From Roseomonas fluvialis (GTDB lineage Bacteria; Pseudomonadota; Alphaproteobacteria; Acetobacterales; Acetobacteraceae): DNA of 64,000 bases. Position numbers and translations under genes: made by a program. Shown piece after piece: positions 55,712-63,969 of this stretch; within the stretch, counting starts at the first letter, position 1; every line of letters begins with the position of its first letter. The stretch covers positions 1,106,001 to 1,170,000 of the forward strand of contig NZ_AP025637.1 in NCBI RefSeq assembly GCF_022846615.1. The letters are read 5' to 3'. The notes beneath the pieces are model-generated. The model made no database searches. It saw only the letters and a list, made by a program, of their open reading frames with translations, and was not told the DNA's origin.

Positions 55712-57450
55712 GGCAGATGCCCGTGGAGGACCCAGCGCGCGTCCGGCCCCATCGGCCCGGCCCGGCAGACCCAAAGCCGGACGCCGGATTCCAGCTCGAC
55801 CCGATAGTAGTCGCGCGGCAGCCGGTCGGGTCGGTCCCGCCACCATTCGGGTTCGATCCGCTCGGGCCCCTCGGCACGCACCACCCGCTGCCAGGCGCGG
55901 CCGAGTCGCAGCCGGAAGGGCGGCCCGTCCGGGACTTCGGCCATCACCTCCAGCGCGGGCGGGCGGCGCAGCAGGCGCACCGGACGCGGCCTCGGCACCC
56001 ATGGGTCCGGCACCTCTACCGGCTCGAAAGGGTTCACCCGCGCCATGGCCCGCTCCGGCCAGTGGCTCGCCCGCGGCGCCAGGCGCCAGACCGGCAGGCG
56101 CTGCGCCAAGCGGTCGAGCAACTGCGCCAGTTCCGCCTGCCGCCCCGCGCGCGCTGCCGTGCCGAGACCGTCCTGCACGCCGGTCAGCGGGTCGGCCACC
56201 GGCGCTTCCAGCGTGATCCGGTCGTAGCCGCAGTCCGGTTCCAGCCGTTCCAGTTTCCCGTGGAACAGCCGGGCCAGATGCTTCGGGTCGCGCGTGGCGA
56301 GCCCCGTGCCGATCGCGACCTCCTGCACCGCGCCATCGACGCGATGCGCGCGCAGCAGCATCCGCCGTGCACCGCGCCCGGCCTCCCGCAGCGCGCGGCA
56401 CAGCGCGTCCAGCAGCAGGCCCAGCGCCGCCTCGATCCCCGCCCGCGTCACCACCGGGTCGGCGAAATCCTGCGCCACCTGCATCTCGGGCGGCGTGCGA
56501 ATGGGGGAGATCGGCCGACCGGCCTGCCCCAGCGCTTCGTCCAGCGCCCGCGCCAGGCCGGCGCCGAAGCGCCGCACCAGCCCCGCGCGCGGCTGCGCCG
56601 CGACGCTGCCCACATCACGCAGGCCCAGCCCTTGCAGAGCGCTCACCAGCGCCGGTTCCAGCCGCAAGGCCGCCAGCGAGAGCGGCTTCACCGCGGCCTC
56701 CTCAAGCCCCGGCGCCACCACACCGCCGCGGCCCGCCCGCACCAGCGCCAACGCCACCCCGGGCATCCCCGCCACCGCCCCCCGCGCCGTCAGCCCCAGC
56801 CGCGCGAGCCGTCCCAGCACCTCCGCCCGCAACGCTTTCTCACCCCCGAACAGATGCGCCACGCCAGTGATATCGAGCAGCAACCCATCCGTGCCCTCGA
56901 TCCCTACGAGCGGCGTGAAGCGCAGGCACCACAGCGCCAATCGCTCCAGCGCCGCGGCATCCGCGGCCGGATCCTCCGGCACCAGCACCACCCCGGGCAG
57001 GATCGCCTGCGCATCGGCCAGCGCCTGGCCGATGCGTAGCCCGGCGGACGCCGCCTCGGCACTCACCGACACAACCACCCGCCGCGCCCCACGCTGCGCC
57101 CAGACGGTGACAGGGCCGGGACGACGCAGGCGCTCGACCGGCAGGTGAGGCAGGAGGAGGGCGAGGGTGCGGCGCTCCACGTTGGGGATGGCGCTGCCAG
57201 GGGGCGCTGCCCCCTGGACCCCCGCCGGGGAGGCTGCGGCCTCCCCGGACCCCGCGATCAATGGGGGTGGGAGAGGGAGGGGCAGGGTACGCGCGTGATC
57301 GAGGGCGTGCCCGCGAGCCCCTCCCTCTCCCACCCCCATCAAGAATCCCGCGGGTCTGGGGGCGCGTATGCCCCCAGCGGGGGGGGCGGGGGGCTGGCCC
57401 CCCGTCGCACCCTTCCCCAACCGCGGCGGCCTGCAACACCGCCGCCTCAT
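55708..57450 (-). CDS. imuB: ImuB, Y-family polymerase-like mutasome protein, with repeat-derived N-terminal segment
   Basis: 580-residue catalytically inactive Y-family relative that docks DnaE2 to the beta clamp. The conserved part begins RRTLALLLPHLPVERLRR at ~91, with LLLDITGVAHLFGGEKALR, DVGSVAAQPRAGLVRRFGAGLARAL, and the C-terminal SHWPERAMARVNPFEPVEVP. The ATG at 57450 overlaps the imuA stop (ATGA), as expected. About 90 residues between this start and the conserved core are low-complexity and encoded by a cluster of hairpin repeats. Without them the length (~490) would be normal. A GTG at 57180 could instead be used, leaving the repeats untranslated. Confidence 0.88.
   Translation of the reverse strand: MRRRCCRPPRLGKGATGGQPPAPPAGGIRAPRPAGFLMGVGEGGARGHALDHARTLPLPLPPPLIAGSGEAAASPAGVQGAAPPGSAIPNVERRTLALLLPHLPVERLRRPGPVTVWAQRGARRVVVSVSAEAASAGLRIGQALADAQAILPGVVLVPEDPAADAAALERLALWCLRFTPLVGIEGTDGLLLDITGVAHLFGGEKALRAEVLGRLARLGLTARGAVAGMPGVALALVRAGRGGVVAPGLEEAAVKPLSLAALRLEPALVSALQGLGLRDVGSVAAQPRAGLVRRFGAGLARALDEALGQAGRPISPIRTPPEMQVAQDFADPVVTRAGIEAALGLLLDALCRALREAGRGARRMLLRAHRVDGAVQEVAIGTGLATRDPKHLARLFHGKLERLEPDCGYDRITLEAPVADPLTGVQDGLGTAARAGRQAELAQLLDRLAQRLPVWRLAPRASHWPERAMARVNPFEPVEVPDPWVPRPRPVRLLRRPPALEVMAEVPDGPPFRLRLGRAWQRVVRAEGPERIEPEWWRDRPDRLPRDYYRVELESGVRLWVCRAGPMGPDARWVLHGHLP
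57197..57404. repeat. Cluster of five inverted repeats inside the 5' end of imuB
   Basis: Five hairpins stand in a row: CCAGGGGGC-GCT-GCCCCCTGG 57197-57217; CCGGGGAGGC 57225-57234 with its complement at 57239-57248; a 23-base perfect pair, 57261-57283 and 57317-57339, starting ATGGGGGTGGGAGAGGGAGG, around a 33-base loop; CTGGGGGC 57356-57363 with GCCCCCAG 57370-57377; and CGGGGGG 57387-57393 with CCCCCCG 57398-57404. The style is REP/BIME-like. It is inserted between the imuA stop/imuB start and the conserved imuB core, and keeps the frame open. Confidence 0.8.
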
Positions 57451-58181
57451 GCCCGCCGCCGTGTGGTGACCGTGCCTGTCCCGTCCTCGGTCACCAGGTC
57501 GCTGCCGTGCCAGGTGGCGCGCCAGGTGGTCGGTCGGCCGCCGCGGCAGCGCAGCAGATCGAGGTTCCAGGCCGGGTCGCCGATGGCGTGCTGGCTGGTG
57601 CTGTCGGACGGGGCGGCGCCGATGCGCCAGCGGGTCAGGGCGGCGGTCGGGGCGGCGCCGTCCTCGTCCGGGCGCAGCAGCAGGCCGAGCACGCCGCCCG
57701 CCTCGGCCGCCAGTTGCAGCCGACGGGCGGCGGTGAGGTCGAGCGCGCCGGTCATCAGCAGCGCGGCGCCGACGGCCGGGCAGCGCAGGGTTTCCTCCAT
57801 GGCCCAGAGCGCGTCCTGCGCACGTGGCGCGCGGACCAGCACCAGTTGGGTGGGCGAGAGGCCGAAGCGTGCCAGGCCGGGTGGCCAGGCATCGGGATCG
57901 GGGGCGATCCAGAGCACCGTGCCCCCGGCGCGCCCCAGCACCAGGGCCGCGAATCCGGCGGCGGCGCCGGGTTCGGCGGCCAGGATCTCGTGCAGCGCGG
58001 CGCGCGGCAGGCCGCCCCAGGGCAGGCCGGAATCGATGGCGGGGGACAGGGGGATGGCGTCCTCCCCCCGCGTGGCCAGGGCTTCGGACGCACCCGCACG
58101 TTCGAGCCGCGCGATGCGGGCACGGAGCGCCGAGAGCAGGGCAGGGCGGTCGAGCGGGGGGGCGTTCGGGGGGCTGGACAT
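57447..58181 (-). CDS. imuA: ImuA, RecA-like mutasome protein
   Basis: 244-residue SOS protein related to RecA/SulA-like ATPases, which works with ImuB and DnaE2 in induced mutagenesis. Visible blocks are LPWGGLPRAALHEILA, TVLWIAPDPDAWPPGLARFGL, QDALWAMEETLRCPAVGAALL, LTAARRLQLAAEAGGVLGLLL and the C-terminal WRATWHGSDLVTEDG. The ATG at 58181 is chosen because a LexA site lies just upstream, over codons that an earlier ATG at 58235 would add. The stop overlaps the imuB start. Confidence 0.92.
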   Translation of the reverse strand: MSSPPNAPPLDRPALLSALRARIARLERAGASEALATRGEDAIPLSPAIDSGLPWGGLPRAALHEILAAEPGAAAGFAALVLGRAGGTVLWIAPDPDAWPPGLARFGLSPTQLVLVRAPRAQDALWAMEETLRCPAVGAALLMTGALDLTAARRLQLAAEAGGVLGLLLRPDEDGAAPTAALTRWRIGAAPSDSTSQHAIGDPAWNLDLLRCRGGRPTTWRATWHGSDLVTEDGTGTVTTRRRA

Positions 58182-58203
58182 GGCCTGGGGGAGGGCCGCT
58201 GAT

Positions 58204-58218
58204 GTTCGCTTTATGTTC
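58204..58218 (-). promoter_or_regulatory. LexA (SOS) operator of imuA-imuB-dnaE2
   Basis: GAACATAAAGCGAAC on the minus strand (GTTC-N7-GTTC on the plus strand) is an exact match to the alphaproteobacterial LexA box GAAC-N7-GAAC. It lies 23-37 bases upstream of the imuA ATG at 58181, consistent with repression of the mutasome by LexA. Confidence 0.85.
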
Positions 58219-58387
58219 TCGTATTGCCGGGCCAAAGGTCAAGGACCGTGGATGGTTTCGCGTCGTGAGGGCGCACTTCGCCAAGAGTTTCTGCAGATAA
58301 TGCTCTCAGGAGAAAGGGTTTCCCGCCCCTTGTCCGGCCCGTCCGGGCAACCGACCATCATCAACCGGTACGCAAGGACGCCCGACC

Positions 58388-59410
58388 ATGGATGCAACCC
58401 CGCCCCCTTCCACCAGCATCGTGGATGGCTTCGAGGGTGCGGTCGGCAACACGCCCCTCATTCGCCTACGCCGCGCCAGCGAGGCGACCGGCTGCGAGAT
58501 ATTGGGCAAGGCGGAATTCATGAATCCCGGCGGGTCGGTGAAGGACCGCGCAGGGCTTGGCATCATCCTTGATGCCGAACAGCGCGGGCTGCTGACCCCG
58601 GGCAAGCCGGGCACCATCGTCGAGGGAACCGCGGGGAACACCGGCATCGGCATCACGCTGGTGGCCAATGCGCGCGGCTATCGCGCCGTGATCGTGGTGC
58701 CCGAGACGCAAAGCCGCGAGAAGATCGACTTCCTGCGCATGATCGGCGCCGACCTGCGGCTGATCCCGGCCAAGCCCTATTCCGACCCCGGCAACTACGT
58801 CCACTACAGCCGCCGCCTGGCGGAGGAGATGGGCGCAGTCCACGCCAACCAGTTCGACAATCTGGCGAACCGCAGCGCGCATGAGGCGACGACGGGGCCC
58901 GAGATCTGGACCCAGACCGGCGGGCATATCGACGCCTTCACCTGCTCCTGCGGGACCGGCGGCACGCTGGCCGGCGTGGCTCGCGCGCTCAAGGCCCGCA
59001 AGCCCGGCGCGCGCATCGTGCTCGCCGACCCGATGGGCAGCTCGCTTTATTCCTGGGTGAAGACCGGCGAATTGAAGCCCGAAGGCAGTTCCATCACCGA
59101 GGGTATCGGCCAGGCCGCCCGCGTCCCCGGCAACCTCGAACCCGACCGCGCGCTGATCGACGACGCCGTGCAGGTGACGGACGAGGAAGCGCTCGAGCAG
59201 GTCTTCGACCTGCAGATCCATGAGGGCATCTCGATCGGCGGGTCGGCGGGCGTGAACGTCGCGGCGGCGATCAAGGTCGCGAAGGCGCTCGGGCCTGGGC
59301 ACCGCGTGGTGACCATCCTGTGCGATGGCGGCGCGCGCTACCAGTCCAAGCTGTTCAACCCGGACTTCCTGCGCGGCAAGGGCCTGCCCGTGCCGCCGTG
59401 GCTGGCCTGA
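58388..59410 (+). CDS. cysK: Cysteine synthase A
   Basis: 340-residue PLP enzyme that forms cysteine from O-acetylserine and sulfide. [17 protein letters not shown] is the family start, the PLP lysine is in [11 protein letters not shown] at ~52, and [16 protein letters not shown] and [15 protein letters not shown] are the phosphate and substrate loops. The C-terminus [18 protein letters not shown] is conserved. The ATG at 58388 is followed 16 bases after the stop by cysE, giving the usual pair. It is divergent from imuA with ~200 bases between. Confidence 0.95.
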   Translation: MDATPPPSTSIVDGFEGAVGNTPLIRLRRASEATGCEILGKAEFMNPGGSVKDRAGLGIILDAEQRGLLTPGKPGTIVEGTAGNTGIGITLVANARGYRAVIVVPETQSREKIDFLRMIGADLRLIPAKPYSDPGNYVHYSRRLAEEMGAVHANQFDNLANRSAHEATTGPEIWTQTGGHIDAFTCSCGTGGTLAGVARALKARKPGARIVLADPMGSSLYSWVKTGELKPEGSSITEGIGQAARVPGNLEPDRALIDDAVQVTDEEALEQVFDLQIHEGISIGGSAGVNVAAAIKVAKALGPGHRVVTILCDGGARYQSKLFNPDFLRGKGLPVPPWLA

Positions 59411-59426
59411 CGCGACGGGGGCACCG

Positions 59427-60080
59427 ATGGAAATCACCGAACTCGCCCGCGCCATCCGAAGCCGTGACCCGGCCCGGCCGTCCTGGCCTGAGGCCGTGCT
59501 ATGCTACGCCGGGCTGCATGCCGTGCTGTGGCACCGCATGGCTCATGCGCTGTGGCGGAGGGGCCTGAAGGGCCTCGCGCGCTTCGTCTCCCATATAGGC
59601 CGTTTCCTGACCGGCATCGAGATCCATCCCGGGGCGACCATCGGCCGGCGGCTGTTCATCGACCACGGCATGGGCGTGGTGATCGGCGAGACGGCGCAGA
59701 TCGGCGACGACGTGCTGATCTATCATGGCGTGACGCTGGGCGGGCTGTCAGGCAGCCCGGGCAAGCGGCACCCGACCATCGGCAACAACGTCGCGATCGG
59801 TGCGGGGGCGCAGGTGCTAGGGCCGATCACCATCGGCGATGGCGCGCGCATCGGCGCGAATGCCGTGGTGACCAAGGACGTGCCGCGGGATTGCACCGTG
59901 GTCGGCATCCCGGCCCGCCCGCCGGCAGGGTCGATCTGTACCGACCCGACGCTGGGCTACGGCCTGACCGACCCCGACCAGGACCCGGTCGGCGAGCAAC
60001 TGGCGGTGATGCGCGCCGAGATGGCGGCGCTGCGCGCGCGGGTCGCTGAACTGGAACGGCAGCCGGTCGAGGCGCGCTGA
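59427..60080 (+). CDS. cysE: Serine O-acetyltransferase
   Basis: 217-residue acetyltransferase that makes O-acetylserine for CysK. A short N-terminal helical part ([17 protein letters not shown]) precedes the left-handed beta-helix with hexapeptide repeats: [60 protein letters not shown]. It is of the short CysE type (no long N-terminal domain). The C-terminus ends in a charged coil ([18 protein letters not shown]) rather than the usual short tail; this may alter binding to CysK. It lies 16 bases after cysK. Confidence 0.93.
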   Translation: MEITELARAIRSRDPARPSWPEAVLCYAGLHAVLWHRMAHALWRRGLKGLARFVSHIGRFLTGIEIHPGATIGRRLFIDHGMGVVIGETAQIGDDVLIYHGVTLGGLSGSPGKRHPTIGNNVAIGAGAQVLGPITIGDGARIGANAVVTKDVPRDCTVVGIPARPPAGSICTDPTLGYGLTDPDQDPVGEQLAVMRAEMAALRARVAELERQPVEAR

Positions 60081-60082
60081 GA

Positions 60083-60130
60083 GGCGCCCCGCCGGTGTGA
60101 ATGTCGGCGGCTCAGCGCCGCCGGGGCGCC
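60083..60130. repeat. Long GC hairpin between convergent cysE and DUF1127 genes
   Basis: GGCGCCCCG 60083-60091 pairs with CGGGGCGCC 60122-60130, with an inner GGCGGC/GCCGCC pair in between. It lies between the two stops and includes the last codons of the DUF1127 gene. Without T-runs it is at best a weak two-way terminator. Confidence 0.35.
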
Positions 60131-60333
60131 AGGTCCCAAGGCGCGCGGCGGGCTTCTTCCAGCGCCTCGGATCGGCTGATGCCGATATCGGCCAGCATGC
60201 GGCGATCCATCTCGGCGAGCTGGCGGCGGGTCTCGATCGCCTGCAGTACGCGATGCAACGGGACAAGCCAGCCGTTGCCGCGGGCGGCCATGAACCGAAC
60301 GGCATGGAATACGGGAATGCTGCGGATCGTCAT
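60112..60333 (-). CDS. DUF1127 (YjiS-type) small protein
   Basis: 73-residue protein with a DUF1127 domain at ~33-66: LQAIETRRQLAEMDRRMLADIGISRSEALEEARR, reduced here to its key parts RRQLAEMD...MLADIGISRSEA. Small proteins of this kind are stress- or phosphate-linked in other alphaproteobacteria and some act as RNA-binding factors. The ATG at 60333 has GGAGG close upstream. It is divergent from a LysR-type regulator, with ~150 bases containing a palindrome between. Confidence 0.85.
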   Translation of the reverse strand: MTIRSIPVFHAVRFMAARGNGWLVPLHRVLQAIETRRQLAEMDRRMLADIGISRSEALEEARRAPWDLAPRRR

Positions 60334-60408
60334 GGCGGGCCTCCTGGTTGCGCCGCAACGAACATTGCGGAGAGGCCCGTATCAGAAAAACGAAATCAAT
60401 TGACGTTT

Positions 60409-60429
60409 AACATCAGAAAGTCTGATGTT
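60409..60429. promoter_or_regulatory. Palindrome in the DUF1127-LysR divergent promoter region
   Basis: AACATCAGA-AAG-TCTGATGTT is a perfect 9-base inverted repeat with a 3-base spacer. A further half-site ATCAGAAA lies at 60381-60388. LysR-type regulators usually bind T-N11-A palindromes in such divergent gaps, so this is the likely operator of the adjoining regulator. TTGACG at 60400-60405 next to it could be a -35 box. Confidence 0.55.
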
Positions 60430-60487
60430 TCGATTGCCTGCCGAAAGCAGCAGGCCGCGACGATCCACCTCCGCCCGGCCCCCACCC

Positions 60488-61372
60488 ATGCTTGCCATCC
60501 CCCCTGGAATCGACCCCGACCTGTTGCGGTCCTTCGTGCTGATCGCCGAAGGCGGGTCCTTCACCCGCGCGGCGTCTGCCGTGGGGCGGACGCAATCGGC
60601 GGTGTCGATGCAGATCCGCCGGCTCGAGGAGACGCTCGGTCAGCCCTTGCTGCTGCGTGGGCCGCGCGGGGTGGAGACCACGCCGCACGGCGCCTGGTTG
60701 CTCGACCGCGCCAAGCGGCTGCTCGCGATGCATGACGAGATCTTCGCGAGCTTCCGCACGCCGGCTGTGTCCGGGACCGTGCGACTCGGCACGCCGGACG
60801 ACTACGCGCTGCGCTGGCTGCCGGGAATCCTGGCGCGCTTCGCCGAGGTACATCCGGCGGTCGAGGTCGAGGTGACCTGCGCGCCCTCCAGCGAGTTGGT
60901 CGACCGCCTCGAGAATGACGAGATCGACCTGACGCTGCTCTCCGCCGGCAACGAGCGCCCGGGCATGGTCGGGCAGCCGCTGTGGCGCGCCGGGCTGCGC
61001 TGGATCGGGTCGGTCGCGCATGCCGCGCATCGTCGGGCGCCCATGCCCCTGGCCACCGCGCAGCCGCGCTGCGTCTGGCATCGCGCCGCCGTGCGCGCGC
61101 TGGATGAGGCCGGCATCGCCTGGCGCGTCGCCTACACCAGCACCTCGCAGGCTGGCACGCTGGCACCTGCGCTGGCGGGCCTGGCCGTGACCATCGGCCT
61201 GCCCGGACCCTTGCCGGCGGGGCTACGATTCCTCGGCCCGGAGGACGGCATGCCGCCGCTGCCGGACTTCTCCATCATCCTGATCAGCGGCGCCGTCGGC
61301 GGCCCCGTGGTCGAGACATTGTCGGAGGCGATCCGCGCCGGCTTCGCGGAGGCCGCGGTCACCCAGGCTTGA
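60488..61372 (+). CDS. LysR-family transcriptional regulator
   Basis: 294-residue LysR regulator. The winged helix is PDLLRSFVLIAEGGSFTRAASAVGRTQSAVSMQIRRLEE in the first 60 residues, shortened here to its key parts FTRAASAVGRTQSAVSM. The effector domain follows (LGTPDDYALRWLPGILARFAEVHP). The C-terminal domain has ALAGLAVTIGLPGPLPAGL. ATG at 60488 is chosen since the DNA-binding domain begins at residue ~9; no strong ribosome site is seen. Divergent to the DUF1127 gene, which it may regulate. Confidence 0.93.
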   Translation: MLAIPPGIDPDLLRSFVLIAEGGSFTRAASAVGRTQSAVSMQIRRLEETLGQPLLLRGPRGVETTPHGAWLLDRAKRLLAMHDEIFASFRTPAVSGTVRLGTPDDYALRWLPGILARFAEVHPAVEVEVTCAPSSELVDRLENDEIDLTLLSAGNERPGMVGQPLWRAGLRWIGSVAHAAHRRAPMPLATAQPRCVWHRAAVRALDEAGIAWRVAYTSTSQAGTLAPALAGLAVTIGLPGPLPAGLRFLGPEDGMPPLPDFSIILISGAVGGPVVETLSEAIRAGFAEAAVTQA

Positions 61373-61443
61373 GCGCCCGGTCGGGGCGTGTCATCTGCGC
61401 GCGCGAAAGCCCCGTTCAGGGCACTGACTTCGGGAGAATGGAC

Positions 61444-62415
61444 GTGATCGACCGCCGCCTGCTTCTGGCCGCAGCCACCGCGGGGCTTGCCGCGCCGCGC
61501 ATCGGGGGCGCGCAGGGCACATGGCCCGATCGGCCCGTGCGTATCATCGTCCCTTTCCCGCCCGGCGGTTCGGTCGACACCATTGCGCGCATCTTCCAGG
61601 CCAAGCTGGCCGAGGGACTCGGCCGGCCCGTGGTGATCGACAACCGCGGCGGTGCCTCGGGGTCGATCGGCGGCAGCGAGATGGCCCGCGCGGCACCGGA
61701 CGGCTACACCTGGATGCTCGCCTACGACAACGAGGCGACCAACCAGACCGTGATGCGCCTGCCCTACCGTGCGATGGAGGCCTTCGCGCCGGTGAGCCTG
61801 GTGGCGACTGGGCCGCTCGCGCTGGTGGCGCACAAGGACACGCCGTACCGGACCTTCCAGGACCTGGTCGATGCCGCCAAGCGCGCGCCAGACACCATTG
61901 GCTATGCGACATCGGGCGTGGGCGGCCTCGCGCATGTGTCGACCACGCTGCTGAGCAGCCAGGCTGGCATCCGGCTGACGCACGTGCCGTATCGTGGCGG
62001 CGGGCCTGCCGTGCAGGACGCGGTCGCGGGCAACGTGCCTCTCTTCATGTCCAACATCGTGATCATCAGCCAGCACATCCGGTCCGGGACGTTGCGACCG
62101 CTTGGCGTGACCACGCAGGGCGAGACGCGGCACGTGCCCGGCGCGCGGTCCTTCGCGCAGCAGGGGTTCGGCGATTTCGTCGCGCCAACCTGGTGGGCCT
62201 TCCTTGGCCGCGCGGGCACGCCCGAGCCGATCCTGCGGCGCATGCATGAGGCGTTGACGCGCGCCATTACCGATGCCGACGTGAAGGCCAAGATCGAGGA
62301 GCAGGGCTGCGACGTGCAGGCGTCCTCGCCGGAGGTCTGCGGGCGGTTCCTCGCGGCCGAGATCGAGAAGTGGGGGCGGGTGATCCGCGCCAACAACATC
62401 ACTGCGGACAGCTGA
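61444..62415 (+). CDS. Bug/TctC-family periplasmic substrate-binding protein
   Basis: 323-residue Bug receptor, the fifth in the window. The signal peptide is DRRLLLAAATAGLAAPR-like; the ligand loops are IVPFPPGGSVDTIARIFQ and DNRGGASGSIGGSEMA. HVPYRGGGPAVQDAVAGN is conserved. The GTG at 61444 is preferred because GGAG lies 7 bases upstream; the ATG at 61438 sits too close to it and would add two residues. It follows the LysR gene by 71 bases and precedes gmhA by one base. Confidence 0.92.
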   Translation: MIDRRLLLAAATAGLAAPRIGGAQGTWPDRPVRIIVPFPPGGSVDTIARIFQAKLAEGLGRPVVIDNRGGASGSIGGSEMARAAPDGYTWMLAYDNEATNQTVMRLPYRAMEAFAPVSLVATGPLALVAHKDTPYRTFQDLVDAAKRAPDTIGYATSGVGGLAHVSTTLLSSQAGIRLTHVPYRGGGPAVQDAVAGNVPLFMSNIVIISQHIRSGTLRPLGVTTQGETRHVPGARSFAQQGFGDFVAPTWWAFLGRAGTPEPILRRMHEALTRAITDADVKAKIEEQGCDVQASSPEVCGRFLAAEIEKWGRVIRANNITADS

Positions 62416-62416
62416 C

Positions 62417-63001
62417 GTGACCGAGGCCGCGCGCTTCGCGGCGATGATGGAGGAGGGCGCCGTGCTGCGGCGTCGCCTCGCAACCGAGGCCGCGGCCGCG
62501 CTGTTGGGCGTGGTCGACGCCTGCGAGGCGGCGATCCGCGGCGGCGGGCGGCTGTTCTTCTGCGGCAATGGCGGCAGTGCCGCGGATGCGCAGCATCTCG
62601 CGACGGAACTCCTGGTGCGGTTGCGATCGAGCGTCGAGCGACCCTCCTGGCCAGCCATCGCGCTGACTCTCGACCCCACGGCGCTGACCGCCGGCGGCAA
62701 CGACTACGGTTTCGAGGAAGTGTTCGCGCGACCGCTGTCGGGGCTCGGGCGCGCGGGTGACGTGCTGTTCGGCATCACGACCAGCGGGAAGTCGCCCAAT
62801 GTGCTGCGGGCGCTGGAGACGGCGCGCGGCATGGGCATCGTGACGGTCGGGATGCTCGGCGGGGAGGGTGGGCCCGCGCGTGCGCTGTGCGACCATGTAC
62901 TGGTGGTTCCGAGCCCGGTGACGGCGCGCATCCAGGAGGCGCACATCGCCCTGGGCCACGCCGTGATGGAACTGCTCGAGGATCGGCTGGTGCGCGCATG
63001 A
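62417..63001 (+). CDS. gmhA: Phosphoheptose isomerase (sedoheptulose-7-phosphate isomerase), SIS domain
   Basis: 194-residue SIS-domain enzyme of the GmhA group, which starts ADP-heptose synthesis for lipopolysaccharide. Motifs are FFCGNGGSAADAQHLATELL at ~50-69, NDYGFEEVFARPLSG, and FGITTSGKSPNVLRALE. The histidine and glutamate in QEAHIALGHAVMELLE fit the metal site. The GTG at 62417 follows the Bug stop by one base; the stop overlaps the epimerase start (ATGA). Confidence 0.93.
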   Translation: MTEAARFAAMMEEGAVLRRRLATEAAAALLGVVDACEAAIRGGGRLFFCGNGGSAADAQHLATELLVRLRSSVERPSWPAIALTLDPTALTAGGNDYGFEEVFARPLSGLGRAGDVLFGITTSGKSPNVLRALETARGMGIVTVGMLGGEGGPARALCDHVLVVPSPVTARIQEAHIALGHAVMELLEDRLVRA

Positions 63002-63969
63002 CGGTCCTGGTGACCGGTGCGGCGGGCTTTGTCGGCATGCATGTTGCGCAGGCGCTGCTTTCGCGGGGCGAGCGCGTGGTCGGCGTGGACAACCTCACGC
63101 CGTACTACGACGTGCGGCTGAAGCGAGCACGGCTCGCGCGGCTAGAGTCGCAGGCTGGATTCACCTTCATCGAGGCGGACGTGGCTGATCGTGGTGTGAT
63201 GCTGCCGCTCGCCGCGACGCAGTCGGAGGTGACGCGCGTGGTGCACCTCGCGGCGCAACCTGGCGTGCGGCATTCGCTCGTGGACCCCTTCGCCTATGTC
63301 GAGGCGAATGTGATGGGGCACCTGGTAATGCTCGAGGTCGCGCGGCGCCTGCCGCGGCTCGAGCACCTGGTCTATGCCTCGTCATCTTCCGTGTATGGCG
63401 GGAACCGCAAGCTGCCCTTCGCGGAGGCGGACCGGGTCGATCATCCGGTGTCGCTCTATGCGGCGACGAAGCGCTCAGCCGAACTGATCAGCGAATCCTA
63501 CGCGCATCTGTTCGGCCTGCCGCAGACCGGTCTGCGCTTCTTCACGGTCTACGGCCCCTGGGGGCGGCCCGACATGGCGCCGTGGATGTTCGCTGACGCG
63601 ATCCTGAGCGGGCGGCCGGTCACGCTCTATGACGGCGGGCGGCTGAAGCGGGACTTCACCTACGTGGACGACATCGCTGCGGGGGTGCTGGGCTGTCTTG
63701 ACCTTCCACCGGACGGGCGCGCGCCGCGCCTGCTGAACATCGGCAACCATCGCAGCGAGGAGGTGCGCCGCTTCGTGGAGGTGCTCGAGACGGCGTTGGG
63801 GCGGCGCGCCATCGTGGTCGACACGCCGCGGCCACCCACGGATGTCGAGGAGACTTTCGCCGATATCTCGGCAATTCAGGCCGTGTGCGGCTTTGTGCCG
63901 AGCACACCGATCGACGTTGGCGTGCCGCGTTTTGCGTCCTGGTATCTTTCGTGGCGCGAGGGGGGTTGA
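62998..63969 (+). CDS. NAD-dependent nucleotide-sugar epimerase, UDP-glucuronate 4-epimerase-like
   Basis: 323-residue extended SDR epimerase. The Rossmann motif TGAAGFVGMHVAQAL is at ~6-20, VDNLTPYYDVRLKRARL is a loop typical of UDP-glucuronate epimerases, and the catalytic serine and Tyr-x-x-x-Lys are in YASSSSVYG and YAATKRSAELIS. RDFTYVDDIAAGVL and the C-terminus PTDVEETFADIS follow. With gmhA it indicates the start of a surface-polysaccharide cluster that probably continues beyond the window. The exact sugar is not fixed by the sequence. Confidence 0.92.
   Translation: MTVLVTGAAGFVGMHVAQALLSRGERVVGVDNLTPYYDVRLKRARLARLESQAGFTFIEADVADRGVMLPLAATQSEVTRVVHLAAQPGVRHSLVDPFAYVEANVMGHLVMLEVARRLPRLEHLVYASSSSVYGGNRKLPFAEADRVDHPVSLYAATKRSAELISESYAHLFGLPQTGLRFFTVYGPWGRPDMAPWMFADAILSGRPVTLYDGGRLKRDFTYVDDIAAGVLGCLDLPPDGRAPRLLNIGNHRSEEVRRFVEVLETALGRRAIVVDTPRPPTDVEETFADISAIQAVCGFVPSTPIDVGVPRFASWYLSWREGG

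Noticed and set aside
58182..58235. Longer imuA with ATG at 58235
   Set aside because: The extra codons overlay the LexA operator and show no ImuA-like sequence.
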